The translations under genes were made by a program, and so were the position numbers. This document shows, piece after piece, positions 11,901 through 21,663 of a DNA stretch of 46,246 nt (position 1 is its first letter; each line of letters opens with the position of its first letter). Under the pieces are notes generated by a model, which was not told the DNA's origin, did not search any database, and saw only the letters and a program-made list of their open reading frames with translations. Origin of the DNA: Ectocarpus siliculosus (taxonomy: Eukaryota > Sar > Phaeophyceae > Ectocarpales > Ectocarpaceae); contig FN648938.1 in the NCBI GenBank assembly GCA_000310025.1, positions 376,566 to 422,811 of the forward strand. The letters run 5' to 3'.

Positions 11901-13310
11901 TTGTACCCGCCAAGAACCACTCCTCGATTTTGGCCTTCGCGCCACCACTCCGTTCGCCCCAATTGCTGATTTACGTCAATTGGTAGTCTCGTCAACGTCG
12001 GGCGTTTGGGACGTGAGCTCGTCACACGAATTGTTTTTTTTCTTCCTCACAGCATGTCCACGCAATTTGACCAACGAACTGTTCATGTGTACGCAAAAAA
12101 CTTCGGCCCACGGTCGACGAGGGAAGCCGACGGCAGAGTTCCTCTCGACGTAGAAATGAAGGCAACCACACTTGAGAACGAAGGTGGAGAAGAAAAGGAC
12201 AAAAAAACTCCTTGGCATGGCCTCTATCCGAACGCCTTTGTGCACCTTACTGCGGGAATCGTTGTCTGACCACACCCTCTCCTCCCCGCCTTTGGCCACA
12301 ACTCGGAAGCTTGCACATCAAACCAACAACCAACTTCTTTTTTTTTCTCCTACAGCGTATGGGCTGTTCGTTGACCCGTCCCGTGACGTGTTCGTGTTGC
12401 AGGGGAATTTCGGCCGCTGTGCACGGGAGCCCGGCTTCAATGCTGATCACAGACCTCAACGCCGAAACGATGGCGAACCTGGGCCACAACATCGAGCTCA
12501 ACCGCCATCGATATCCAGCGGGAACGGAGGTAGGTGTACGTTCGCCCGGGCGGCCCATCTCGTCGCTGGATGCCTCAGGTTTTGTCGGGGTCATGCTTAG
12601 CATGCTGCTTCGTCGTGGGGCAAAGCTTCGGGTAAAGTAGCAAGTAGATTTGTTGTAGTTGTGATCGCCCGAGGTCGTCGTCGAGGCGCGCATCCTTTGC
12701 TTTACAAGTTTCTAAGATGCGCGTCTTGTGGCCTTAACGTAGTCGAACCAATCACAGCACAATCATACAAAAATCATTTTTTTTTTTTTCGGACATGCAT
12801 ACGAAGGAGGGGTATCTCTGTCGTGAGCGTTAGGTCGGTCTCTGTGTTGTTGTGAAAGAACGGCCGTTCATCCTCTTGCCTGCTTGTTCGTTCAAGGTTC
12901 GTGCGGTGAAGCTTGACTGGGGGGACGAGTCCACGTGGGAAGAGGCCAAGCCCCCTGTGGACGTGGTCCTCGCGGCCGACGTAGTGTACCAGGCCAGCGA
13001 GACGTCGCCGCTGCTGCACGCGATACTCTCCCTCCTTAAACCCGGAGGCTCGTTCTTCCACGTGGCTCCCGTGAGCGAGAGGGACGGCCTGGAAGGCTTT
13101 CTCGCGCGTCTCTGCGGCACCGCGGGTGGGGAGGGGGCTGCCGCGGGCGGCGGCGGAGACAGCGGATTTGAGCTGGTTTCCGCCACAGACGCGCCCCCCG
13201 AGTTCTGCCAAAACCCGTTGCTCTCAGGGTCTCAGGACGAGTACATGGTGCATTTCAATGAGTTGCCGTCGAGCACGTTCCGTCTCCACGAATTCCGGAA
13301 GCGCGCGTGA
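8915..13310 (+). CDS. Ankyrin-repeat / SAM-dependent methyltransferase fusion protein
   Basis: Six exons: 8915-8982, 9718-9891, 10626-10752, 11121-11644, 12403-12529 and 12897-13310 (TGA). Phases agree at every junction and give 477 residues. The start is ATG 8915: exon 1 ends DLLDCSR, which joins exon 2 (YGELEDVEAILSSGVDANHQ) to make a normal first ankyrin helix. Ankyrin repeats cover about residues 18-150 (GNTALHLSCANGHADVI; RPLQWAVQNKHDACVKLL). A Ser/Glu/Asp-rich linker follows. The class I methyltransferase fold runs from about residue 240: motif I VLELGAGCGAG near 286, acidic SAM-ribose motif ITDLNAETMANL, then VVLAADVVYQ with the DxxY-type motif of the METTL21/Methyltransf_16 family, and LLKPGGSFF. 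By family it likely methylates lysine on a protein, with the ankyrins as a docking module; the substrate is unknown. Confidence 0.87.
10255..10283. repeat. Interstitial telomere-like repeat
   Basis: A short run of CCCTAA-type units (CCCTATTCCCTAACCCTAAC and on) with mild degeneration, about five units. It lies in the 9892-10625 intron of the ankyrin-methyltransferase gene. It is too short to be a chromosome end. Confidence 0.6.
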
Positions 13311-13942
13311 GTATGGTGACCTGTCTGTCGCCGGCGCAGGAAGAATTAGGCCGTCGCGCGAGAGCGTGGAGTTGAACGAACGCCCATGCGATTCCCGTTT
13401 CCCGCTGGGGGAGTGGCCTTCTTGTTGTTGTGTAGGAATGGAGCTGTTTGACTTCGTATTGCGGTTTATGTCGGGTGTTCTTTGTTGCTCGACTTGATGA
13501 GTAGGAATGAGTGGGATGCCGTCGGGTGAGTACCGTAGAAGCGCCACTATCTTTCGTGGAGGTTCTTTTTCCGGGGATTAGGGTACTTCGGGCGGCCTTT
13601 GGTGTGTTTCCTGCACTTTCTTTGGCCTTCGAAACAAACAATGTAAGAACCTTTTGGACCGCCACCAAAAATTGCACTTTTTGTCTTGCCATAGCATTGC
13701 GTTTTTTGCTCTGTGGAGGTGTCACATGCTATGCTCTGTCATGGGCTCGAGAACGTTACTCCCACAGTGTCCGACTGGGGTTCAATCGGCCCTACTGTGT
13801 ATTGTGTATCTCCGTTTGCGTACCCTGAAGTATCGTCAATGAGTCGATGACCATCCCGTCTGTGCCCTCACCATGTAGACTGCTGCTGCAAGGGAGACAC
13901 AGAGTAAGGACCGAAGAGAGCACGGTCTGTCTGTGTTGTTCC
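13311..13942. other. Tail-to-tail intergenic region between two ankyrin genes
   Basis: About 630 bases separate the TGA of the plus-strand gene from the TAA of the minus-strand gene. It must hold both 3' ends. No further gene, RNA or repeat was recognised. Confidence 0.5.
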
Positions 13943-15211
13943 TTACTTGCGCCCGCCCACGACTTTTCTACGGCGGGTGTGTTTTCGACGCTGTGCACCC
14001 CTCGCCAACGCCTTCTCCGCGAGCTGGAGACCTGCCGCAATGCAGCGCAATGTCACGGCACTAGCTTGCAACGAGGCGCAGATAAGCGCCTTATCGTCGG
14101 TTGTGATGGCGCAGGCGCGCATGCTTCGAAAGTCGTCCTCACGCGGCTGAACGTCCAAATCCCGGCCGTACAGGATTTCCTGCAAGAACAAGTTGATTGC
14201 GGTAGGTAAGCACGTTGCACTACCATGATCTATCTGCGAAGACTTCAAACAAACGCATTGGCATGCGAGCAACTCAAAACGTGAACTCAAATGAAAGTTG
14301 TGTTTCGGTTTGTAGCGAACGAGGAAAATTTTGAAGCTCACGCAAGACGAACAGATTTCAACCGAAAACAATCCACGCTACACAAATACCACCACGTACT
14401 GCCGTAGAGGGGCTGCGGTATCGGCAAATCGACACGTTGACACCGCCTCGTACCTTGTTCCTCCGCACCTTCCCCAGCCTCTCTCTCTCGATTTGGCAGT
14501 GCTCCTCCAGCATTTGGGCCTTCCCGAAATCGGTGAAGCCTCGAATGCAGCTGCCGCATTGCGCGCGCCCGGCCTGCAGAGCCTCATCAAGCGCGGTAAA
14601 CCCTCTGTGGTTCATGAGCTCCTCGTTTGGGAAGGCCTCTGCCAAGCGTCTTGCCACCTTGACCCTGCCGTGCCTCGAGGCTAGGTGTAGGGCCGTGTTC
14701 CCCTCGTTGTTGACCGCATCAATATCCAATCCGTGGCAAATGAGTGTAGACATTTCCTCCACGCGACCCTCTGCCGCCGCCTGTGTGCCGGCGGGAAGCG
14801 ATGTACGTGTGGGTGTTCGCCCCATTAATTCTGATGCCAGTCTTCAATTATCATGGGTATGTTTTTGACACATATCAGCCGATATATGTGTTTGTAGGCG
14901 AATTTAAACGTGGCAATCAATGGGATGATATAATTCGGTGACGAATGCAAAACGCGCATGATGAATGCTCTAACCTCGTGCCCGGCCGTGTTTCCTGTTT
15001 TGCTTCGTGCGTTTACGTCCAGCTCGCCATCCACCAACAAGCTCCGGAGCACGTCCACCCTTCCGTCGAGGACAGCATTGCAAAGCCGGCGGTGCTCCTC
15101 GAAGCATGGCACTGGCGCAACAGGATGCGCCACATCAACTGGTCTTTGGACGTTGGTACAGAACACATCATCCGGATTGCTCATGAACCGCTGGCCTCGT
15201 GGATTTATCAT
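13943..15211 (-). CDS. Ankyrin-repeat protein, 266 residues
   Basis: Minus strand, three exons: 15211-14975, 14780-14454 and 14179-13943 (TAA at 13945-13943). Every exon is a multiple of three and both junctions are phase 0. The start is ATG 15211, giving MINPRGQRFMSNPDD. Residues from about 45 show ankyrin helices: RRLCNAVLDGRVDVLRSLLV then DVNARSKTGNTAGHEAAAEG, and AVNNEGNTALHLASRHGRV then ELMNHRGFTALDEAL. So there are about three repeats. The C-terminal third is not ankyrin. It contains a Cys/Ala-rich helical stretch and ends in a strongly basic tail (RRKHTRRRKVVGGRK), which could bind nucleic acid or act as a nuclear signal. No enzyme domain is visible, so a binding or adaptor role is the safest reading. 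It is divergent from the DUF1995 gene. Confidence 0.8.
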
Positions 15212-15585
15212 AACAACGTGAGATCGATAGAAATAAGCACAGGAGGAGGTGACGGGGTAGCCGCAGGCAGAAAGAACTGTAGGCTATTCTCGGGTGGTGA
15301 CAACTGCAGGCACAACAAGAAATTCCTGTCTTTTCCCGCGGATCGCCTGAGGATGAAACGGCATCTCGGGCGCGCTTGCTTGGTCGATGGATCTGGGATT
15401 GCTCGAACCGTCGCCGAACCGACACTTTGGCTTGGGGCCCCGTGAAATGTACACAACATGCGTGCTCTTCACCCATGAAAGAGAGTCCTAGCCATGTCTC
15501 CCCTGCGCCAGCTGCGCAAGCAGCATGTCTGATGTGCATGTTCCTCAGTGACCCTTGCAGGCCGAGGAGATACCACGTCCACATC
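15212..15585. promoter_or_regulatory. Candidate bidirectional promoter, ankyrin / DUF1995 genes
   Basis: Only 374 bases separate the ATG of the minus-strand ankyrin gene from the inferred ATG of the plus-strand DUF1995 gene. No TATA box or known motif was recognised. The role is inferred from the head-to-head layout alone and depends on the inferred first exon at 15586. Confidence 0.35.
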
Positions 15586-18500
15586 ATGACGAAAGGGTCT
15601 GTGCTAGCTTCGTGCGTCCTTTTGTCGTGCTCTTTCGAACCGGCGGCTCCGTTCCTCCAGGCCGGTATAGGAGCACGAACGTCGTATGTTGCACTTGGAA
15701 GCAGACAGCAGCCTCTGCAGCATCATGTGTCGCGGTATCATCACCGGCGGCAACACCAGCGAGAGACCGTAAGGTACATATCATGAAATGCGCAGCAAGG
15801 CAAGGGCGCCTACTGTTGTTAGAGAGCACGCTGGCTTGCAGTGGAGACTGCATGCGGAAGTTTCTGTAGTATGATACGTCGTCGTGTGAGGTATGCAGAG
15901 CATGTTCATCTGGTACTAAATCTACTTTTTTTTTTTCGGATCATGCAACCGCTAGCTTGCACCAGCAAGCCTTTTGAAAATGGCATTTTACCGGAATGTG
16001 TTTCATTCCGTGATGTCCAAAGCTTGGTTTCTTTTCGCCGGTCTGCTATACGATTTGTGCGGGGTGTTGTGCTTTCCGCCGCATGCCACGGACGGTGTAG
16101 ATGCACCCTCTCGGACTGGCACGGCGCACGGAAGGCGTCGTTGTGCATGCTGCATGTATTTTTTCACAAGTCCCCCTTCCTGGGGTTTGAGTGACATGAT
16201 ACTACTGTTCATCGAACGGCATCCCACGGCTTCTTCGACTAATAAATCCGTCCGCCGTTGTCTCTAAACAATTTTCATCTCTTCAATCATGATGCACGTG
16301 TCCCAACCCAACCCCAAAGGTGTTTCTTCAGCTTCGGGGGGGGCGCGAAAAAGGGCCCCCCAGCCAACTACGACGCGATCGCGGCTCAGGCCATCGCTGC
16401 TGTGCAGGCGGGGCTCAAGAGCGGAGAGAAGGCCATGGAAGTCGAGGTCAGTCAGGCCGATGTCCGTTTGTTTGACACATTGCAAACTCCGCGGTCCTGG
16501 TGTTGGGGGTATATTCGGCTGTTTACACGTCCTTGTGATTTCATCGGGATAGAGCCAAATATCCGAACGGTTTCCAAACTCCAGTCCTGGTGTTTGTGCG
16601 GCCCATCACCAGAAATTATGACGTGTCCGGCCGCGCGCCGCGTATTTTCGACTGTTCATATGTAGTTGCCGCAGTAGGGACACATCCCGCCGCTACCCAC
16701 ACAACCAGCTACGCCATTAGTACACACGATGTCCGGAGAGGAGGGGTTAACTGAGCAGCAGCGCCAGCTGCACGCTCAGGCCGCTGCATGGTTGCACGAG
16801 AGAAACACGATCGAGTTGATGACTCAGTTGGAGGCAGCTAATGAGGAGATGTGCCGTCTGGGTGACGATGATGAAGCGGTGTATGCGTTGGCAAAACAGA
16901 TGGGGGCCTTGGCGCAGCAGGCAGAGGCTGGCCTCCAGGAGATGCTTGTGATTGCGCAGTCGGTGCCTGAGAGTCCGGGCGAGAGAGCCTTCCGTCACAC
17001 ACACCTTGTGTCTGTGAAGAAACTTAGGAAGTTTAAGTTTCTACCCACGATAGGGAAGGGGAGGAGCGCAGCAAATGACACCGCATCAAGGAAGAGACGA
17101 CTGCTGCCGCTCGCTGCTGCGGATGCTGCTGTCCATGCTGCTCGGACCAAGCGCTATAACACCTCGTTCTCGTTCCTCATGACCGTTCCACACCGCTGGC
17201 TGGAAGCCGCCGGCTGCGTACCCCCCCCTAGCATACCCTTCACCACCTTGCCAGCTCGGGGCGTTGTTGGTCATGATGGTGGTTGGTACTTGACGAGTTG
17301 GTAGTTGACGAGTGACACACGGCTGTTGGGAAGAACCGTAGATTTGTGTGCGTGCACGCTCGTTCACGCTGGCAGTCGGTGCGGACATGGGCGCGGGCAC
17401 CGCAGTCGTGAAGATCCTTCCCGATGAAATCATGAAAAGGGGCAAAAGCCCTTTTCATGATTTCATCGGGAATGGAAGATCCTCCCGGTGATTTGGCGAA
17501 TAGCCGGTGCGACATTGCAAACTCGATCATCAGGAATTCCTGGTGATTTTTGTATGAACACCAGGAACGCTGAGTTTGCAATGTGTCAGTTGATGCTGAT
17601 GTTCTTCTCCCGCACCTCTTCACGCTGTCTCTCTCAGAAGAGAAGTCCATGGAAGTCGAGGTCAGTCAGACCGATGTCCGTTCGTTGATGATGATTTTCT
17701 TCTCCCGCACCTCTTCACGCTGTCTCTCTCAGGAGACCCGTACACCCACACGAATCGCACAAGACCAAAGAGAACATGCTGCAGTAGGCAGGCGTAGCTC
17801 TTGGTCTTGGCAGTTCAAAGGCATAGCATCAAGTTTTTGCCAGTTCCGCCCCAAACCATGTTCTCTGAAACGAGCAAATTCTGCCGACGTCCTATTCACT
17901 CAACTCCTTTCATGTACCGCTCCTGTCTCACTGAAAATGTCTCTTTGCCTCTGTCTCTCTCTCCTCCACTCCCTTACTCTCTCGCACACCCCCTCTCCTC
18001 TCTGTCTCTGTCGCTTCCCTGCTCTATCTGACCTTATTCTGCCTGGGATTCTGCTTTTAGTTTCCCCCGCTGGCCTCCCTGAACAAGATTAACGACGGCA
18101 GCGCCAAGAATCGAAGACTGGCGCGGGAGAACACCCTAAGTTTCGCAAAGAAGGTGATTACAAGCTATCCACTGGGTTGGCCACGTTGTCGTTCGCGTTC
18201 TATAACCGTTTTGACCTCTACCCAGTACCTCCACTTCCACGTTAGCCTTAGGTTCCATGCGTTTGTCCCTAATATCCTGGTGTTGGTACCGCCGCTTGGT
18301 TCTCTTCTAGCCATTGTGTGTTCACTTAGAGTGAAGGCCTTCTGCCCCCAAGCTTCCTCGCTCTGGATATTCCGCAGTGGGTACCCTGATCGGCTCCCGA
18401 TCCGACTGAACGATTCTTTAATATTGTTGATCCTGCAAAGAAAGATGGAACGCGATACCAGTGTTTCGCTTCTTGCTGAGTCGATCGTTTCGGGTGCTCC

Positions 18501-20538
18501 CATGCGTACCGTATCCCACAGCCGTGAGAATTCGTTTGTCTCCCTCGTGTACCATCTTGCCGCAGCTGGTCGGTGCGATCGGCAAGAGCAAGAAAGCGTA
18601 CGTGGTGTGCTGCCAGCCGGGGGCGAAGGCCGACTTCGGTATCGGGGTCAGGGGAGCGGCCGACGTGCGCGACATCAACGCCAAGAACCTGCCGCCGGCC
18701 AAGGCCGGGGACGTGGTGGTGGTGGTGACGCCGGTGAGGCACGCTGTGTCTTCTGTTCGGTCGCCTGTTGCGCAAGGCTTCACACACCCTGAGTCGGTTT
18801 TTGTTGTATTGGGCTCAAATCTCTTCATGCAACAGCAGTCGTCGCCAAGCACCTAACGATGCGTCTTTGGAGTGTTCTCGACGAACTCTGTTCGGGTTTT
18901 CCTCTCTTTTGTAGGAGATCCTGGCAGTAGGACACTGGTGAAAGGGTGTATGTCACTTCTTGAGACGTAAGGATCAGGTCGTTTGGGAGTGGGTGGGTGG
19001 GTGCATCGACCGCGATCGGGTGTTTGTTCCTGTCGATGGAACTGGTCGTAACTAGCTGCTCGAGACTGACTCTTGCGGCCGATTCGGTTGACTTGGGGGG
19101 ACTTATTTGCGCACGGCGAACATCTTGCCGCCGGCCCAGCCGAACGAACGAAACGTGCGTGTTGCATGCATAGGTAAACTTCTTGGTTGGTCTGAGTCGA
19201 TAGGACGTAGATTCTTAAGTTAGTTGGTTTGTGAGCGTCCTCATTCGGTCCGATTCTTGGCATCGTGAACAATTGCAATCGGGTACCGATAGTTTCGTGT
19301 TGGCGCTCTTGCCAAGAGGAACGCGCTATACCGTGTTGGAGGGCCTGTCTTACCTCAGGTTTGCTTGCGGTATATTGACGGGCGCGAACCCTCCTGGCGT
19401 GTCGAGCGCACTAATCCCCCCCCTTGTTGTATGCCGTGTACAATGTCAGCCAGGCTGACCAGGGCCAGTGGAAGCTGGCAAAAAAAATGGCCGAGACAAC
19501 CACTGTGGTTATCGTTAACGGCGTTTTCGTGAACGGCTACGTGCCCTTCGAGCCGGTGTACTACTTCAAGCCTATCTCCGGGTGGGGTTCCGTGGTTCGT
19601 CAGTACCCGGGCCCTTTTACGGCCTACCTGGCTAACTCGAACAAAGTGGTGAGAGGTGTTATCGGTTGAGCCTCTTTTTGTTCTTAATGCCTCTCTGTCT
19701 GCAAACGATCACCACATTGGGAACCAAACTTCATGAAAGAGTAAGATATGTATAACGGTTTACTTGTAGTCAGGCCGGATCCCTATTGGAAGCGTGGCTG
19801 GTAGGTTAAAGTATTGAGAGGTGACGACTCGATGTTAGCTTGTTTCGCCAATGGGCGAATCATGGGTTCGCATGGGTTAGTAGACAGGAACTGATTGGAA
19901 GAGAGTAGGGCATTATTCGAAAATGAAAGTAGAATACAAGAACGACCACGGAGGAGAAACTTGGATTACTATCGGGCATCGGTCGGGAGTGAGAAAGAGA
20001 CCGTGAGAGAGAGAGTTGTAGTTGAGGGGACGGTAGAGTAAAAGGAGGGGGTGTGCTTCTGTGTGCTCATTTGTGTGCTTACCGGAGTCTTCGACTTGTT
20101 GACCACGCACACTGGTCGAAACAGTGCACGGTTCCCGCTTCTTATCGAGCTAATTTAAACAGCCGAAGGCGATCTTAGTACGTTTTTGTGACCATTTTTT
20201 CATTCTGCATCTATGACATTCCCTTTCTCTTCCGCCATAACCACTTCTCTCGTTAGGCAGCAACGCGACCGTACTTTCGCACTTATCTAGCGTACCGAAG
20301 AGTAAGGGCAAAGACCGAAGGGGGTTAGTCCGAAAAATGTATTCAAAATGATGGTCAACCCCCACACCCTCACCACTACGTGCTGTCTGTGTGCGTACCC
20401 TCGTTGGAATGGTTTCCTGTTTGTCAGGTTCCTTGCGATGCAGGACTTGTGAAGCAGGGAGACATCCGGAGACCGGATCTAAGGAGCGCTGCCAATGCCC
20501 TCAGCGCGGCGTTTCGAGAGCAACAAGGAGCAGCATAG
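15586..20538 (+). CDS. DUF1995 (LPA3-like) protein, probably plastid-targeted
   Basis: DUF1995 proteins occur in cyanobacteria and plastids; the plant member LPA3 helps photosystem II assembly. Firm exons: 16332-16446, 18061-18153, 18566-18733, 19454-19648 and 20428-20538 (TAG). Together they carry the family pattern: NYDAIAAQAIAAVQAGLKSG then AMEVEFPPLASLN, AGDVVVVVTP, TTVVIVNGVF, YYFKPISGWGSVVRQYPGPF. Exon 1 is inferred at 15586-15683, ending in the phase-2 donor GTATGT. It encodes a hydrophobic signal-like start with an AAPF motif (VLASCVLLSCSFEPAAPFLQ), comparable to the ASAFAP plastid-import signal of stramenopiles. An alternative donor after 15734 keeps the same phase. The model gives about 259 residues. 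Intron 2 is 1.6 kb because it contains a transposon and a tandem duplication. A role in photosystem assembly is inference. Confidence 0.83.
16729..17304 (+). CDS. Hypothetical 191-residue open frame inside the transposon
   Basis: One uninterrupted frame starts at ATG 16729. The N-terminal ~100 residues are Gln/Ala/Glu/Leu-rich and predicted helical (for example EQQRQLHAQAAAWLHERNTI). Then come basic stretches (KKLRKFKF; SRKRRLL) and a Pro-rich end. I recognise no domain and no catalytic triad. It may be a relic or accessory protein of the element, or a chance frame. The boundary of the element encloses it completely. Confidence 0.35.
   Translation: MSGEEGLTEQQRQLHAQAAAWLHERNTIELMTQLEAANEEMCRLGDDDEAVYALAKQMGALAQQAEAGLQEMLVIAQSVPESPGERAFRHTHLVSVKKLRKFKFLPTIGKGRSAANDTASRKRRLLPLAAADAAVHAARTKRYNTSFSFLMTVPHRWLEAAGCVPPPSIPFTTLPARGVVGHDGGWYLTSW
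17420..17470. repeat. Internal hairpin of the transposon
   Basis: Arms 17420-17443 and 17448-17470 are inverted complements (CCCGATGAAATCATGAAAAG and its reverse) with one bulged G and a four-base AAAA loop. A second near-palindrome around TCAGGAATTCCTGGTGA lies at about 17529-17546. Such subterminal foldbacks are common in small inverted-repeat elements. Confidence 0.85.
17641..17732 (+). repeat. Tandem duplicate of an exon end plus intron start
   Basis: This ~92-base segment repeats the sequence at 16430-16472 joined to 17592-17637, that is the exon end CCATGGAAGTCGAG, the donor GTCAGT, and a pyrimidine tract ending TCTCTCTCAG. It therefore carries a second copy of a real splice donor (after 17660), preceded by a strong acceptor-like site (after 17637). 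The 23 bases between them could act as a cryptic micro-exon but would shift the frame. Confidence 0.8.
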
Positions 20539-21663
20539 CTCACGAAAAATAGCGATAAAAAAAGTCACGGCAGGCTCAGATTAACCATGGCAGGCAAGAT
20601 ACAATGCTGGCACACAGGGAATGTTACGAGCCGAGATTTGTGTTTTTTTTTTATGTGCAGCGAGCAGCAGCAGCAGAGGAAGCCGCACGAGTGAATACAG
20701 ACGACGATTCTGCATCGCGCTGCGTGATTGTGTCAGGGCCTCTCCCTTGGCCCTCGCTGTCTCACCATACATAGGTTCTTGAGAGGCAGACTATTCTTCC
20801 TTGTTGAAGATGGGGTAGTGGTACTGAATCACTGCAGTGGGGTGCGTTCGATATCAAGGCGGGCACGCCGTGAGACGACGTGTGCAAGACTTTGGTTGCT
20901 AGAGGTGACTTCTTAAAGGCAGGACTGATGGTTGAGACCTTGGCTAGGTGTTACATTTTTGCTGGTATGCTGAGGAGGAGCATATGCACCTTTGCCGACG
21001 TGCTCTTTATGAAGACATGAACACACAAACGACCAACGCGAGTATCGGGCCGGGTAGTTCACGGTTGTTATTGGTGGCGAAGCAACCGGTGAATTCCACC
21101 CCTTCCGTGCACTAGACAGTTAGAACTGCTGCCTCTCCGGCGTGATACACACATGGACCTTTTTCCTGTGCGGGACAACCAACAAATGATTGACCATGCG
21201 CCGCGGGAAGAAACATTCTATCGAAACATCCTATCCCTGGCAATAGACGCGAGTCTGTGCAACACGTCGGTTAGGACCACGGGTTTACACTCGACACAAT
21301 GGTTCCTAGCCCGGATAGCTCGGGTCCCACACTGGCCCCTTCCTCCGTGAGGGCCGACGGTTGAGTGCTCGGACCAGCCCCGGCCATTCCTCCCACGCCG
21401 CCCCCTGCTCTTGTCGTTGCTCCTCCCTCGGCATCATCGTCGTGGCGCTCATGTTGGAGAGACTTGATGGTAGCGTCGAATAGCGATTCCTGTCAAAGTA
21501 GGCGTTGTGTAGGAAGCGTAACTCGGTATTGCTGCGAGCAGAATAGTAGGCGATGGAAACGGAGGAGGATCTCGAAACGCATGACACATACTCAGGCCAC
21601 CGACAAGTCAATGTTCAAAGCGTGGACAGCCATGGCTTACAAGGCACACAAGACGGGTGACAT
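20539..21663. other. Tail-to-tail intergenic region
   Basis: This 1.1 kb lies between the stop of the DUF1995 gene (+) and the stop of the giant repeat-protein gene (-). It should contain both 3' UTRs. No additional gene or RNA was recognised; open frames here are short and unsupported. Confidence 0.5.

Larger units (their letters stand above)
16473..17588. mobile_element. Inverted-repeat DNA transposon in a DUF1995 intron (1116 bp)
   Basis: The ends are terminal inverted repeats of 32 bases with two mismatches: left begins TGACACATTGCAAACTCCGC, right (reversed) TGACACATTGCAAACTCAGC. GTT flanks the element on both sides (16470-16472 and 17589-17591). A tandem copy of the same intron without the element (about 17641-17732) has a single GTT at the matching place (17684-17686), which confirms a 3-base target duplication. 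Subterminal foldbacks lie near the right end. A 3-base duplication would fit Harbinger-type elements, but no transposase with a DDE signature is seen, so the superfamily is open and the element is probably non-autonomous. Confidence 0.85.
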
